From Spirochaetaceae bacterium (GTDB lineage Bacteria > Spirochaetota > Spirochaetia > Treponematales > Breznakiellaceae): a stretch of 17,318 nt of DNA. The notes beneath the pieces were generated by a model. It was not told where the DNA came from, ran no database searches, and was given only the letters and a program-made list of their open reading frames with translations. The translations under genes and the position numbers were made by a program. The stretch lies in contig JAITCP010000086.1 in the NCBI GenBank assembly GCA_031283025.1, positions 1-17,318 on the forward strand. The letters are read 5' to 3'. Below are positions 1 through 7,985 of this stretch, piece by piece. Each line of letters opens with the position of its first letter. Within the stretch, counting starts at the first letter, position 1.

Positions 1-362
1 CCCAGCACCCAGGAAAGAATGGACCAGATGGCCCGGAGGAACAGAACCAATACCAGGGCGAGGCTGATTCTTCCCATCTGCCCCCAGAAAAGAAAAATAT
101 TGTGAACAAAAGAAAGAACCGCCAGAGCGACGAGTGGAGAAAAGTCGATGGCGCTGGTTTTAAGAAACCGGAAGCGGCGGAACCAATTGATGTAGGGATC
201 GCAGATGCCGCACAAAAAAGCATACAGTGAATTGGACCTGCCGAAATGGGCAAAGTCCGGGCCGGTAAACCATGTAAGGAGGATGCGGATAAAAATGAGG
301 ACCATGTAAACGCTGGTGATCCCTGCCAGAACATTTATAATCAAGACAATTATGCTACCCAC
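1..362 (-). CDS. YggT family integral membrane protein (3' end outside window)
   Basis: Reading the minus strand from a GTG at 362 gives about 120 open codons that run off the left edge. The protein is strongly hydrophobic. It has a first membrane segment near residues 3-32 (VLIINVLAG, VLIFIRILLTWF), then the family-typical loop DPYINWFRRF followed by AIDFSPLVALAVL (about residues 55-83), and the start of further hydrophobic segments (LALVLVLFLRAIW). The DP-x-N-x-FRR and ID-F-SPLVA motifs are the hallmark of YggT/YlmG-type proteins, which are small membrane proteins of poorly defined role (cell shape, division or osmotic stress in different groups). The start codon lies inside the last codons of dnaE, so the genes overlap by 13 bases. 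A GGAGGA sequence within dnaE precedes the GTG by 3-4 bases, which suggests translational coupling. A TTG five codons further in is a less likely start. The family call is firm; the start is less so. Confidence 0.8.
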   Translation of the reverse strand, partial: MGSIIVLIINVLAGITSVYMVLIFIRILLTWFTGPDFAHFGRSNSLYAFLCGICDPYINWFRRFRFLKTSAIDFSPLVALAVLSFVHNIFLFWGQMGRISLALVLVLFLRAIWSILSWVL

Positions 363-3300
363 ACTTCCTCCACAATGGGATTTTTTCCCAGCATTGCAAG
401 CTGTTCCTGATTCGCCGCAATGCTTAACTGTACTGCGGTGCGGATTATCGTTTCCGCATTGTTTCCGTTTGCCGCCGGCATATGTACCGCCGGTACATGA
501 ATAAACACCGGTGCAGCGCCCGGATGTTCGATCAGGTAATCTCTAAGGGGGTAAAGGGATTTTTCATTTTCCATGGCGCCGCGGCACAGCCGGATATGTA
601 CTTCCCGCGCTGCCGCCGGCCCGGCTGGAGAAATTTTTCCCGGCAGAGCCGCGGGACTTTGCGCGCCCGGCCTTCCCTCAGATGCTGCCGCTATTTGCGC
701 AGTTGGCGCTATCTGTGCAGCCGGCGCTTCTGCCTTGACTGCCCGCCGCATCTTCCCCAAATCCTGCACCGAGCTGACAAGGAAGCTGGGCCTGTCTCTG
801 GAAAGGTCGAGTTTCCCTTTAAGGGCGATGCAGGTTTTTTCAATAAGTTTATCACGGTTCATCTCCCAGCATCGATCAAAAAACACCAAATCTATACGTC
901 CCCGGTAATCTTCCAATGTTCCAAAGGCCATTTCCTTTTGGTTCTTTGTCAGATGAGTCCTGAGGCTTGAAAGAACGCCGACAAGAATATGATTTTCCGC
1001 TCCCCCTTGAGGTGTCCTCTCAGGGGCGGATAAATCCAGCGTCATGTTTTGTTCCCAAACTTCCCGGTATTTGTCCAGCACATCCGGAGTTTTTGTTACA
1101 GCGCTGTTCGGGCCTTGTCCGGAAGCGGCCAGTTCCGCCATCCTTTTTTCATTGAGTTCGGCGGAAGAAAGAACAGTAACAGCCTGGAGGCTTGCCTTGC
1201 CTCCGCGCCGGAGGTCCACTCTGCCTTTGACGGCGATAATGTCATTTAGACTAAGCTTGTCCCGGTTTGTACCCCAGGCATCGCCAAAAAAGGCAAGGTC
1301 AATTTCACCACGGTAATCTTCCAGCGATCCAAAAGCCATTGTCTTTCCGGTTTTGTCGGTAAGGGATTTCAGGGATTTAAGGATGCCGATAAGAACATAG
1401 TTACCCGGCGCGACATTATCCAAATCGGAGGTGTCAAGTTTAACGTGATGTTCCCAAAGTTCCCGGTAAGTATCAAGGGGATGGCCGGAAAAATAAAAAC
1501 CGATAAGCTCCCTTTCAATGGTAAGCTGCTCCGTTCTGTCCATTTCCGGCATTTGGGGAAATACAAAATCGGGAATGGTTTCTTCCCCTATATCTCCAAA
1601 AAGGCTTACCTGGCCGAATCTGGTTTCATTCTTTTTATTTTGAGCATGTTCAATGGCTGCTTCCATACTGGTCAGCAGGGTAGGCCGGTTTATGCCAAAC
1701 CCGTCAAAGGCCCCGGTCTTGATTAGCAGCTCTATCACCTTGCGGCTTACAATATGCTGATTGGCCTGGCTGGTTTGCAGCGTAACCCGGTCCAGAAAAT
1801 CCATAAAACTTTTGTAGGGCCCGTCCTGCCGTTTTTGGATGATCTCTTCTGCCGGAGCGGAACCGACACCCTTGATTCCCAAAAAGCCAAAAACAATGCG
1901 CCCACCCACAACGGCAAATAATGTGTCCGATCTGTTGATGTCCGGCGGATCGATGGCAAGCCCCATCTTGCGCCCTTCACCGATGCACTCGGAAAGTTTG
2001 TCTTTGTTGGCGCTGTGAATTTCATTGGAAAGATTGGCGGCCATAAATTCTGCGGGAAAATTTACCTTGAGGTAGGCGGTGCGGTAGGCTATCACCGAAT
2101 AGGCCGCAGCATGGCTTTTGTTAAAACCGTAATCGGCAAAGGGGATCAGCATATCGTAGATTCGGCCAGCGTCCGCCGCCGAATAACCCTGCTTTGCCGC
2201 TCCGGCCAAGAAGGGGATTTTTTCTTTTTCGATGATTTCCTTTTTTTTCTTTCCCATGGCCCGGCGGAGAAGATCCGCCTGCCCCATGGAATAACCGGCG
2301 ACAATCCGCGCTGCCTGCATGACCTGTTCCTGATAAACAATAACGCCGTAGGTTTCCTTTAGGACATTTTCCAAACTTGGAAGGGGGTAGCTTATTTTAC
2401 GTTTGCCGTTTTTTGATTCGATGTACTGATTAATATTTGCCATGGGGCCGGGACGGTACAATGCATTAAGGGCGATTAGGTCTTCTATCTTTCCCGGCTT
2501 TGCCTGCCGCAGGGTGTTTTGCATTCCTTCAGATTCAAACTGGAAAACCCCAAAACTTTTTCCCTCTCCCAGCATGGCAAAGACTGCCTCGTCATCTTCC
2601 GGAACGGCGGCAGCGCTGAAATCCGCGTATTCCGGGCCCCGGCGGCGGATAAGCTCTTCCGTGTGTTTTATTACGTCCAGTGTTTTGAGGCCCAGAAAAT
2701 CCATCTTTACCAAGCCGCAATCTTCCAGATAGTTCATGGTATACTGGGTGGCAATGCCCCCGGTCTTGTGATCACGGTAGAGCGGCACATAATTGGTAAG
2801 ATCGTTTTTGCCTATTACAATTCCCGCGGCATGAATGCTGGAATGGCGCTTGAGCCCTTCCAGTTTCCGGGCCAGGGCAAAAAGTTCCGTATAGCGGGAA
2901 TTTTTTTCCATCTCCTTGAGTTTTGGCTCATCTTTAAATGCCGTTGCCAGCGTTACCTTGGGGCCGAAAGGGATCAATTTGGAAATCGCATCCGATTCAG
3001 GAATACTGATTGAAAGCGCCCGTGCCACATCTTTGATCACCGCTTTGGCCCCCAGGGTTCCAAAGGTGATAATCTGGCCTACCCGTTCCTTGCCGTATTT
3101 TTCTGTTACATAGGCAATAACTTCTTCCCGCCTTTCATTGCAAAAATCTATGTCAAAATCCGGCATGGAGATGCGTTCAGGATTAAGAAAGCGTTCAAAA
3201 AGAAGGCCGTACTTGACGGGCTCAATGTCGGTGATCCGCAGCGCGTAGGCCACAATGGAACCGGCGCCGGAACCGCGTCCCGGCCCCACGTCTATACCCC

Positions 3301-4486
3301 TGTCTTTGGCCCAGTTGATAAAATCAGCTACGATCAAAAAATAACCGGTATAACCCATCTGGATAATTACATCCAGTTCGTATTGGGTTCTTTGTTGGAG
3401 AGCTTCCCAGACAGACGCCGCCTTAGCGCTTTGACCGGCATTTTCCTTTTCGCTGCGGTAGCGCCGGTATAAGCCCTCTACTGTCAAATGCCATAGATAG
3501 TCATCGGTGTTGGTAAAGCCTGAGGGAATTTCAAATTCAGGCAGGTAACGGGGAAGGTCCTTGGTTTTTACCTTTGGGATATTGGCCGAACAGCGCCGGG
3601 CAATGGCAAGGGTGTTGGACAATGCTTCCGGCCAGGCGGAAAAAAGGGCGGCCATTTCTTCCGCGCTCTTGAAGTAAAACTGATCGCCGTAATATTTTTT
3701 TCGTTTTTCTTCCGTCCGGGTTTTTCCCGTACCGATGCAGAGCAGTATATCATGGGCCGCTGAATCTTCCTGGTTAAGGTAATGAATGTCGTTGGTGGCT
3801 GCCAGGGGAATGCCGGTTTTCCGTGAAATTGCGATAACTTCGTCGTTTATCTGGCGCTGGGAAATAGACGCTCCTTTCAGAACCCCGGCGGGTATGCCGT
3901 GATCCTGAATTTCCAGGTAAAAGTTGGGATTCCCCGATTGATCATTCCCAAAAAGGTCCCGGTAAAAAAGGGCCTTTTTTTCCGCTTCTTCAATTTTACC
4001 TACCTGGATAAGCCAGGGTATCTCCCCGGAAACACAGCCTGAAAGGGCGATAAGCCCCCTTTTGTATTGGGAAAGAAGCTCGTCATCGATCCGTGGCCGG
4101 TAATAAAAACCTTCCGTATAGGCATAGGAACACAACTTGACCAGATTGGAGTACCCTTCCAGGTTGGAAGCCAGCAGTATCAGGTGGAAATACTTGTTTT
4201 CCCCTTCGGAGCCGGTTTTTACCAGACGGGAACCAGGGGCAACGTATGCCTCGCAGCCTACGATGGGGTGGATGGGTTTTTTCCGGCGAATGTGCTTTCC
4301 TTTAGCATCTACCGTTTCCCCGCAGGCAGCAATAAATTCCATGGCGCCGAACATATTGCCGTGATCGGTCAGAGCCAGGTACTCCATCCCCAGTTCCTCC
4401 GCCCGGTCCGCCAGCGCCATCACCGATACGGCGGCATCCTGGAGGGAGTTATCCGAATGGACATGGAGATGGACAAATTCAGTCAT
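350..4486 (-). CDS. dnaE: DNA polymerase III subunit alpha with duplicated C-terminal OB module
   Basis: This is the replicative DNA polymerase catalytic subunit, 1378 residues, about 200 longer than the usual roughly 1150-1180. Domains in order: PHP domain (1 to about 290), with all nine expected metal ligands visible (H8, H10, D17, H42, E79, H101, C151, D233, H235), so a PHP proofreading nuclease may be active; palm/fingers with GPGRGSGAGS at 401-410 and catalytic aspartates D445 and D447 in PDFDIDF plus D596 in KMDFLGL; an internal beta-clamp motif QVSLF at 959-963; and an OB-fold near 1026-1107. A second OB copy lies near 1165-1243, with its preceding LDxYRExW motif also repeated (1004-1011 and 1137-1144). 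An Ala/Pro-rich linker (about 1250-1293) leads to a short C-terminal domain. The ATG is preceded by GGAGG at 5 bases. A sigma-70-like promoter and a small hairpin lie upstream, and the downstream YggT gene overlaps its stop. Confidence 0.97.
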   Translation of the reverse strand: MTEFVHLHVHSDNSLQDAAVSVMALADRAEELGMEYLALTDHGNMFGAMEFIAACGETVDAKGKHIRRKKPIHPIVGCEAYVAPGSRLVKTGSEGENKYFHLILLASNLEGYSNLVKLCSYAYTEGFYYRPRIDDELLSQYKRGLIALSGCVSGEIPWLIQVGKIEEAEKKALFYRDLFGNDQSGNPNFYLEIQDHGIPAGVLKGASISQRQINDEVIAISRKTGIPLAATNDIHYLNQEDSAAHDILLCIGTGKTRTEEKRKKYYGDQFYFKSAEEMAALFSAWPEALSNTLAIARRCSANIPKVKTKDLPRYLPEFEIPSGFTNTDDYLWHLTVEGLYRRYRSEKENAGQSAKAASVWEALQQRTQYELDVIIQMGYTGYFLIVADFINWAKDRGIDVGPGRGSGAGSIVAYALRITDIEPVKYGLLFERFLNPERISMPDFDIDFCNERREEVIAYVTEKYGKERVGQIITFGTLGAKAVIKDVARALSISIPESDAISKLIPFGPKVTLATAFKDEPKLKEMEKNSRYTELFALARKLEGLKRHSSIHAAGIVIGKNDLTNYVPLYRDHKTGGIATQYTMNYLEDCGLVKMDFLGLKTLDVIKHTEELIRRRGPEYADFSAAAVPEDDEAVFAMLGEGKSFGVFQFESEGMQNTLRQAKPGKIEDLIALNALYRPGPMANINQYIESKNGKRKISYPLPSLENVLKETYGVIVYQEQVMQAARIVAGYSMGQADLLRRAMGKKKKEIIEKEKIPFLAGAAKQGYSAADAGRIYDMLIPFADYGFNKSHAAAYSVIAYRTAYLKVNFPAEFMAANLSNEIHSANKDKLSECIGEGRKMGLAIDPPDINRSDTLFAVVGGRIVFGFLGIKGVGSAPAEEIIQKRQDGPYKSFMDFLDRVTLQTSQANQHIVSRKVIELLIKTGAFDGFGINRPTLLTSMEAAIEHAQNKKNETRFGQVSLFGDIGEETIPDFVFPQMPEMDRTEQLTIERELIGFYFSGHPLDTYRELWEHHVKLDTSDLDNVAPGNYVLIGILKSLKSLTDKTGKTMAFGSLEDYRGEIDLAFFGDAWGTNRDKLSLNDIIAVKGRVDLRRGGKASLQAVTVLSSAELNEKRMAELAASGQGPNSAVTKTPDVLDKYREVWEQNMTLDLSAPERTPQGGAENHILVGVLSSLRTHLTKNQKEMAFGTLEDYRGRIDLVFFDRCWEMNRDKLIEKTCIALKGKLDLSRDRPSFLVSSVQDLGKMRRAVKAEAPAAQIAPTAQIAAASEGRPGAQSPAALPGKISPAGPAAAREVHIRLCRGAMENEKSLYPLRDYLIEHPGAAPVFIHVPAVHMPAANGNNAETIIRTAVQLSIAANQEQLAMLGKNPIVEEVWVA

Positions 4487-4507
4487 GCGCTCCTCCGGAA
4501 ATCCTGC

Positions 4508-4525
4508 GCCGCTAAAGCCAGCGGC
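4508..4525 (-). other. Short hairpin in the dnaE 5' leader
   Basis: GCCGCT and AGCGGC form a perfect 6-base-pair stem around a 6-base loop. It lies between the predicted dnaE transcription start (about 4527) and the Shine-Dalgarno sequence. The flanking string resembles, in reverse orientation, the GCTTTAG/CGGCAGGA units of the repeat mosaic at the right end of the window, so it may be a relic of that family. Any regulatory role is inference only. Confidence 0.4.
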
Positions 4526-4533
4526 TTGAAGAC

Positions 4534-4562
4534 ATTGTAAGTGGAAAGTGAGAAAAATTCAA
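4534..4562 (-). promoter_or_regulatory. Sigma-70-like promoter for dnaE
   Basis: On the minus strand, TTGAAT (4562-4557) is separated by exactly 17 bases from TACAAT (4539-4534). These match the -35 consensus at 4 of 6 and the -10 consensus at 5 of 6 positions. The predicted start of transcription is near 4527, giving a leader of about 40 bases before the dnaE ATG. It lies just downstream of the 4569-4605 palindrome. Confidence 0.5.
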
Positions 4563-4568
4563 TATAAC

Positions 4569-4605
4569 GGGAACCTCTGAAAACAACCGGTTTTTAAAGG
4601 TTCCC
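4569..4605. repeat. Dispersed palindromic repeat, copy 1 (imperfect)
   Basis: An 8-base perfect outer arm (GGGAACCT / AGGTTCCC) continues inward with two mismatches to a second arm (AAAAC / GTTTT) around a 5-base loop. Read on the opposite strand it matches the perfect palindrome at 10110-10144 almost base for base, including the ACAACCGGTTTTTA core, so the two are members of one repeat family. It lies about 80 bases after the GH53 stop and immediately upstream of the dnaE -35. No T-run follows the stem on the minus strand, so it is not a canonical terminator, although it could still act as an mRNA 3' stabiliser. Confidence 0.7.
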
Positions 4606-4682
4606 TAACATTATCAAGTGAAACTGTGTCAAATACTGACGGGGAATATGGATTCCATAAAACCTGACTCAAGGCAAACGCA

Positions 4683-6602
4683 TTATCCCACCTTGAACAG
4701 CTTGAAATCGTCCCAGCCGCCCCAACCGCCAGCCGCGCATTTGACAGTAAAGCCAACGGTTATAGAACCAGATTCGCCTGCTTCAAAATGAATTATAGCC
4801 TGCTGAAAGTTTTTATAACCCTCCAGCCTTATGTCTGCACGCTCATAAACCTGCCCGGCTTGTGCAAAAATAAAACATTCCGCGTCGGGGCCGCCTTTAT
4901 CTCCGTGCAGATAGGCCGCCAGCATATATATACCCGGCGGCAGTCCGGTAATGTTCTGTGTTACCGTGAAATTCAGCGGCTCACTGTCCCAAAAGTGGAA
5001 GCTGGCTTCGCCGGATCGGGGGTCTGTCGTGCGCCGTTCAATATGGCCGCTGACGCTAACGGAACCGGAGACATTCCACATTCGCATATTCACGTCTTCA
5101 AAATCGCCGTTGACAATGTAATTTTTATCCTCGATACTCAGATAACATTTGATCGCTGTGCCGCCGGCCATGCCGTCAATGACATAATCGCCCAACGCAT
5201 TCACCGCATCTAACTGCGCATGGTTCCATGCTGCCGGTACAGCCTGTTCGCTGCCGTCCGCGTATACCGCGCTGACTGTTTCCGGCAGGGCTCTTGGCGC
5301 GCTCAGCAATTGTGTGAGTTCAATATCGGGTATCGCATCTATAAAATTCTCCCGCATGGCCGCGCCGTTTTTGGCGTACTTAAACACGTTCAAGGACGGC
5401 AAAGGGTAACCGTTGAAATCAAACAGCGCCTGATTATCTACTGCGCTGCCGCCGTACCACATACCGGCATCCTTGGGGTCGTATTCGGAAGCGTGGCTGG
5501 ATGCCCAGCCGCTGCCGAACTGTTCCCATTTCGCGAAGTTGGCGTTATAGTCCGTGCCTACGGGTATCCACGCGGGTTCCCAGTAAAACACGCCGATGGC
5601 GCCGGCATCCGAAGCTGCCGCGATAACATTCCGCAGGGACCGCGCCTGACCGTAAACCGAAAACGGGTACGCCTGACCGCGTGAGTCGGATATGGTATTG
5701 CCGAACGCATCGCCGTCTTCCTCAGTGTAGGCGTATGCTGTTTCGGCGATCAGCGCCTCTTTTCCATAACGTTCTTTGATCAAGAGCAGCTGGGCTGTCA
5801 GGTTTTTCAGCGTCCCATGCCAATAGGGATAGTACGAACTGGCGAATACATCATAGTCCACCTCAAAGTTCTTTAAATACTGGGCGAAATTCACATAACG
5901 CCCTTGATGGGGGTCGGTAAAATGAACTGCAATTTTAATGTTTTTGTCATATTTACGAACGGCCCTCGCCCCCGCATTCATCAGTACGGAAATGTTGATC
6001 CATTTATTTTCGCCGCTCATGGCGTTGTTGGTTTCATTACCCAACTGCACCATACCGATGACTCCGCCCTTCCCGATCTCCTTCAGCGTGTCGATGGTAA
6101 ACTGTTCCAGCGCAATGGCTTTCTGTTCGATTTCCATGTCAGCCCATGCCTTGGGCGACATCTGTTTGGCCGGGTCGGCCCAAAAATCGGAGTAATGGAA
6201 ATCGACAAACAATTTCAACCCGTACGCTTTTGCGCGCGCGGCAATCACGGCGGCGTTTTTGATGTCGCAGTTGCCGCCTCCGTAACTCCTTCCCTCGGCA
6301 TCATAAGGGTCGTTCCAGATACGCACCCGTATATAATTTACGCCTGCTTCGGCCAGTGTCTTAAAAATATCCTGTTCTTTGCCGTCAAAACTGTAAAATT
6401 TTACACCGCTGTTTTCCAGTGCAATGACGCTGGATATGTCCACGCCGAACATAAAACCTTTGGGCAGATTGGGTACAGCCTCCACGTAGATGTTCGCATT
6501 ATCGTCTTTCGGCACGGTTTTAGGTTTTAGCGATCCGGACGAACAAGCCGTGATCATCGTTGTCAGAATAACCATCATGAGTAATGAAAAAATTTTCTTC
6601 AT
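4683..6602 (-). CDS. Lipoprotein arabinogalactan endo-beta-1,4-galactanase (GH53) with C-terminal CBM61-like domain
   Basis: This is a predicted secreted enzyme that cleaves internal beta-1,4-galactan linkages of pectic side chains. Residues 1-20 are a lipoprotein signal ending in the lipobox ITAC, so the mature protein would begin at Cys20 and be membrane-anchored outside the cytoplasm. The GH53 barrel spans about 45-415: FGVDISS near 52, IRVRIWNDPY at 91-100, FVDFHYSDFWADP at 132-144, the acid/base Glu190 in QLGNET and the nucleophile Glu287 in LIAET. A Big-4-type Ig-like domain follows (about 428-490, VYADGSEQAVPAAWN). The C-terminal domain (about 494-639) opens NYIVNGDFE and closes WDDFKLFKV, as in the galactan-binding CBM61 attached to other GH53 enzymes. 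AGGAG lies 6 bases before the ATG. A TATAAT lies on the minus strand at 6651-6646 without a convincing -35. It stands alone, with no transporter or other glycosidase beside it. Confidence 0.92.
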   Translation of the reverse strand: MKKIFSLLMMVILTTMITACSSGSLKPKTVPKDDNANIYVEAVPNLPKGFMFGVDISSVIALENSGVKFYSFDGKEQDIFKTLAEAGVNYIRVRIWNDPYDAEGRSYGGGNCDIKNAAVIAARAKAYGLKLFVDFHYSDFWADPAKQMSPKAWADMEIEQKAIALEQFTIDTLKEIGKGGVIGMVQLGNETNNAMSGENKWINISVLMNAGARAVRKYDKNIKIAVHFTDPHQGRYVNFAQYLKNFEVDYDVFASSYYPYWHGTLKNLTAQLLLIKERYGKEALIAETAYAYTEEDGDAFGNTISDSRGQAYPFSVYGQARSLRNVIAAASDAGAIGVFYWEPAWIPVGTDYNANFAKWEQFGSGWASSHASEYDPKDAGMWYGGSAVDNQALFDFNGYPLPSLNVFKYAKNGAAMRENFIDAIPDIELTQLLSAPRALPETVSAVYADGSEQAVPAAWNHAQLDAVNALGDYVIDGMAGGTAIKCYLSIEDKNYIVNGDFEDVNMRMWNVSGSVSVSGHIERRTTDPRSGEASFHFWDSEPLNFTVTQNITGLPPGIYMLAAYLHGDKGGPDAECFIFAQAGQVYERADIRLEGYKNFQQAIIHFEAGESGSITVGFTVKCAAGGWGGWDDFKLFKVG

Positions 6603-6710
6603 GGTAATCTCCTATTCGTGTTCCACAGTTTTCTTGGCATATTTTATTATAAACATGACTTTATCTAATGAATGACCCCGCCATTTACACAGCACTATTC
6701 ACTAAAACCT

Positions 6711-7976
6711 TCACTCCCTTCCCGCCATCAATAACGCCATCACCTTGGCATCCCCCAGTATGTTGGAGATAAGGGCGTATTCATTGGGCTGATGAGCGGT
6801 GTTGTCCATGCGGCTCCAGACGGCGCAGTGGATGCCCCTGTTGCGGAAGAACGCTCCCACGGTACCGCCGCCTATGCCGATGGGCCGTGTTTTTACACCG
6901 TACACGGTTTCCACCGCACCGGACAACATGGTAACCAGGGGGGAGTCCGCCGGAGTTGCCTGTGATTCTACCCGCTGGTGAACAATATAGTTGATCGTAA
7001 CCTTGTGCTTTTTTTCTATTTCTGCTTTGAGCCGGTCTATCGCAGAAAGAATCGTGTCCACCGGATACCGGGGGAGTATCCTCATATCCATGCAGAAACG
7101 GTCTTCTCCGGGGATGGTGTTGATGTTCGGCACATTGGAAGTTTTTTTGGTGGGCTGGAAGGTGGAATAATCCGGCTCAAAGAGCGGGTCGCGGTCATTA
7201 AACATTGTTCCCAGTTCGCTGTGGAGGCGGATGGCCAGTTCCGCCCCGGCCAGGTGGGCGTTGGCTCCCAGGTCCGGACGGGAGCCGTGGGCTTGTTTTC
7301 CCAGGGTGGTAAATTCCAGCCACAGAAGATTTTTCTCCGCAATCTCGATTGTTTCGCCGTTGCTGTCTCCGCCATCGGGGATAAGGATAAGGTCCGATTT
7401 TCCAAAAAGATCAGAATGTTCCCTAAGCAGCGCCGCCACACCATAAGCGCTGCCGCATTCCTCATCGGCACAGAGGAGGAGTTTTACCGGCAGTCCCGGA
7501 GCAAGCCCGGTTTCCATAAAAGCAACTGCGGCAATAAGGGACGATACAAGGCCCTGCTGGTTATCTTCCACGCCCCTTCCGATAAGCCGCGGCCCAGGAG
7601 GATCATCTCTGCGGATCACGCTCCAGGGATCGCTTTCCCAAAGGCTCATTTCACCCGGCGGCACTACATCAGTGTGGCTCATAATCCACAATGCGCCGTC
7701 CGCCGGGCCGTGGGAAGCGGCGCCCGAATTACAGGCGGCGTTTACATCCACAACCAGATTGGGCCGGATTCCTTCTTTGGCTTTTTCATCTTTTATATCA
7801 ATTCGCCTAAAGGGAAAGCCCCGCTTTGTGAGCCAGCCTTCCAGCCAAAGCGTTTTGTCCAATTCCCCCTGGCCCCCTGATTCAGGAGCAATGGCGGGAT
7901 ACTTGCATAGCTCTGTTTCCAGTTCTACCGCCAGTGTTTCAGCATTGTCAATATAAGAGAAAAGTTTCTTCTGCAT
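6711..7976 (-). CDS. M20 family zinc metallopeptidase (dipeptidase/deacylase type)
   Basis: This is a 421-residue cytoplasmic amidohydrolase of the ArgE/DapE/CPG2/dipeptidase group, which uses two metal ions to cleave terminal peptide or acyl-amide bonds. Visible motifs are SHTDVVPPGE with ligands His101 and Asp103, the bridging Asp138 in RGVEDNQQG, the catalytic base Glu172 and ligand Glu173 in DEECGS, Asp201 in IPDGGD, and the last ligand His395 in TAHQPNEY. The lid/dimerisation domain is about 215-335 (KQAHGSRPDLGANA, NVPNINTIPGEDRF). There is no signal peptide. It starts 9 bases after the stop of the large membrane protein upstream and is probably co-transcribed with it. The Shine-Dalgarno is weak, so translation may be coupled. 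The substrate cannot be told from sequence; a peptidase role in nutrient use is likely but unproven. Confidence 0.9.
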   Translation of the reverse strand: MQKKLFSYIDNAETLAVELETELCKYPAIAPESGGQGELDKTLWLEGWLTKRGFPFRRIDIKDEKAKEGIRPNLVVDVNAACNSGAASHGPADGALWIMSHTDVVPPGEMSLWESDPWSVIRRDDPPGPRLIGRGVEDNQQGLVSSLIAAVAFMETGLAPGLPVKLLLCADEECGSAYGVAALLREHSDLFGKSDLILIPDGGDSNGETIEIAEKNLLWLEFTTLGKQAHGSRPDLGANAHLAGAELAIRLHSELGTMFNDRDPLFEPDYSTFQPTKKTSNVPNINTIPGEDRFCMDMRILPRYPVDTILSAIDRLKAEIEKKHKVTINYIVHQRVESQATPADSPLVTMLSGAVETVYGVKTRPIGIGGGTVGAFFRNRGIHCAVWSRMDNTAHQPNEYALISNILGDAKVMALLMAGRE

Positions 7977-7985
7977 GGATGAATT

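Noticed and set aside
4569..4605. Rho-independent terminator of the GH53 gene
   Set aside because: The stem is good, but no T-run follows it on the minus strand, and the element is a member of a dispersed repeat family.
6978..7880. 300-residue plus-strand open frame opposite the M20 peptidase
   Set aside because: The minus-strand frame contains every M20 metal ligand, whereas the plus frame has no family signature; it is a composition effect of GC-rich third positions.
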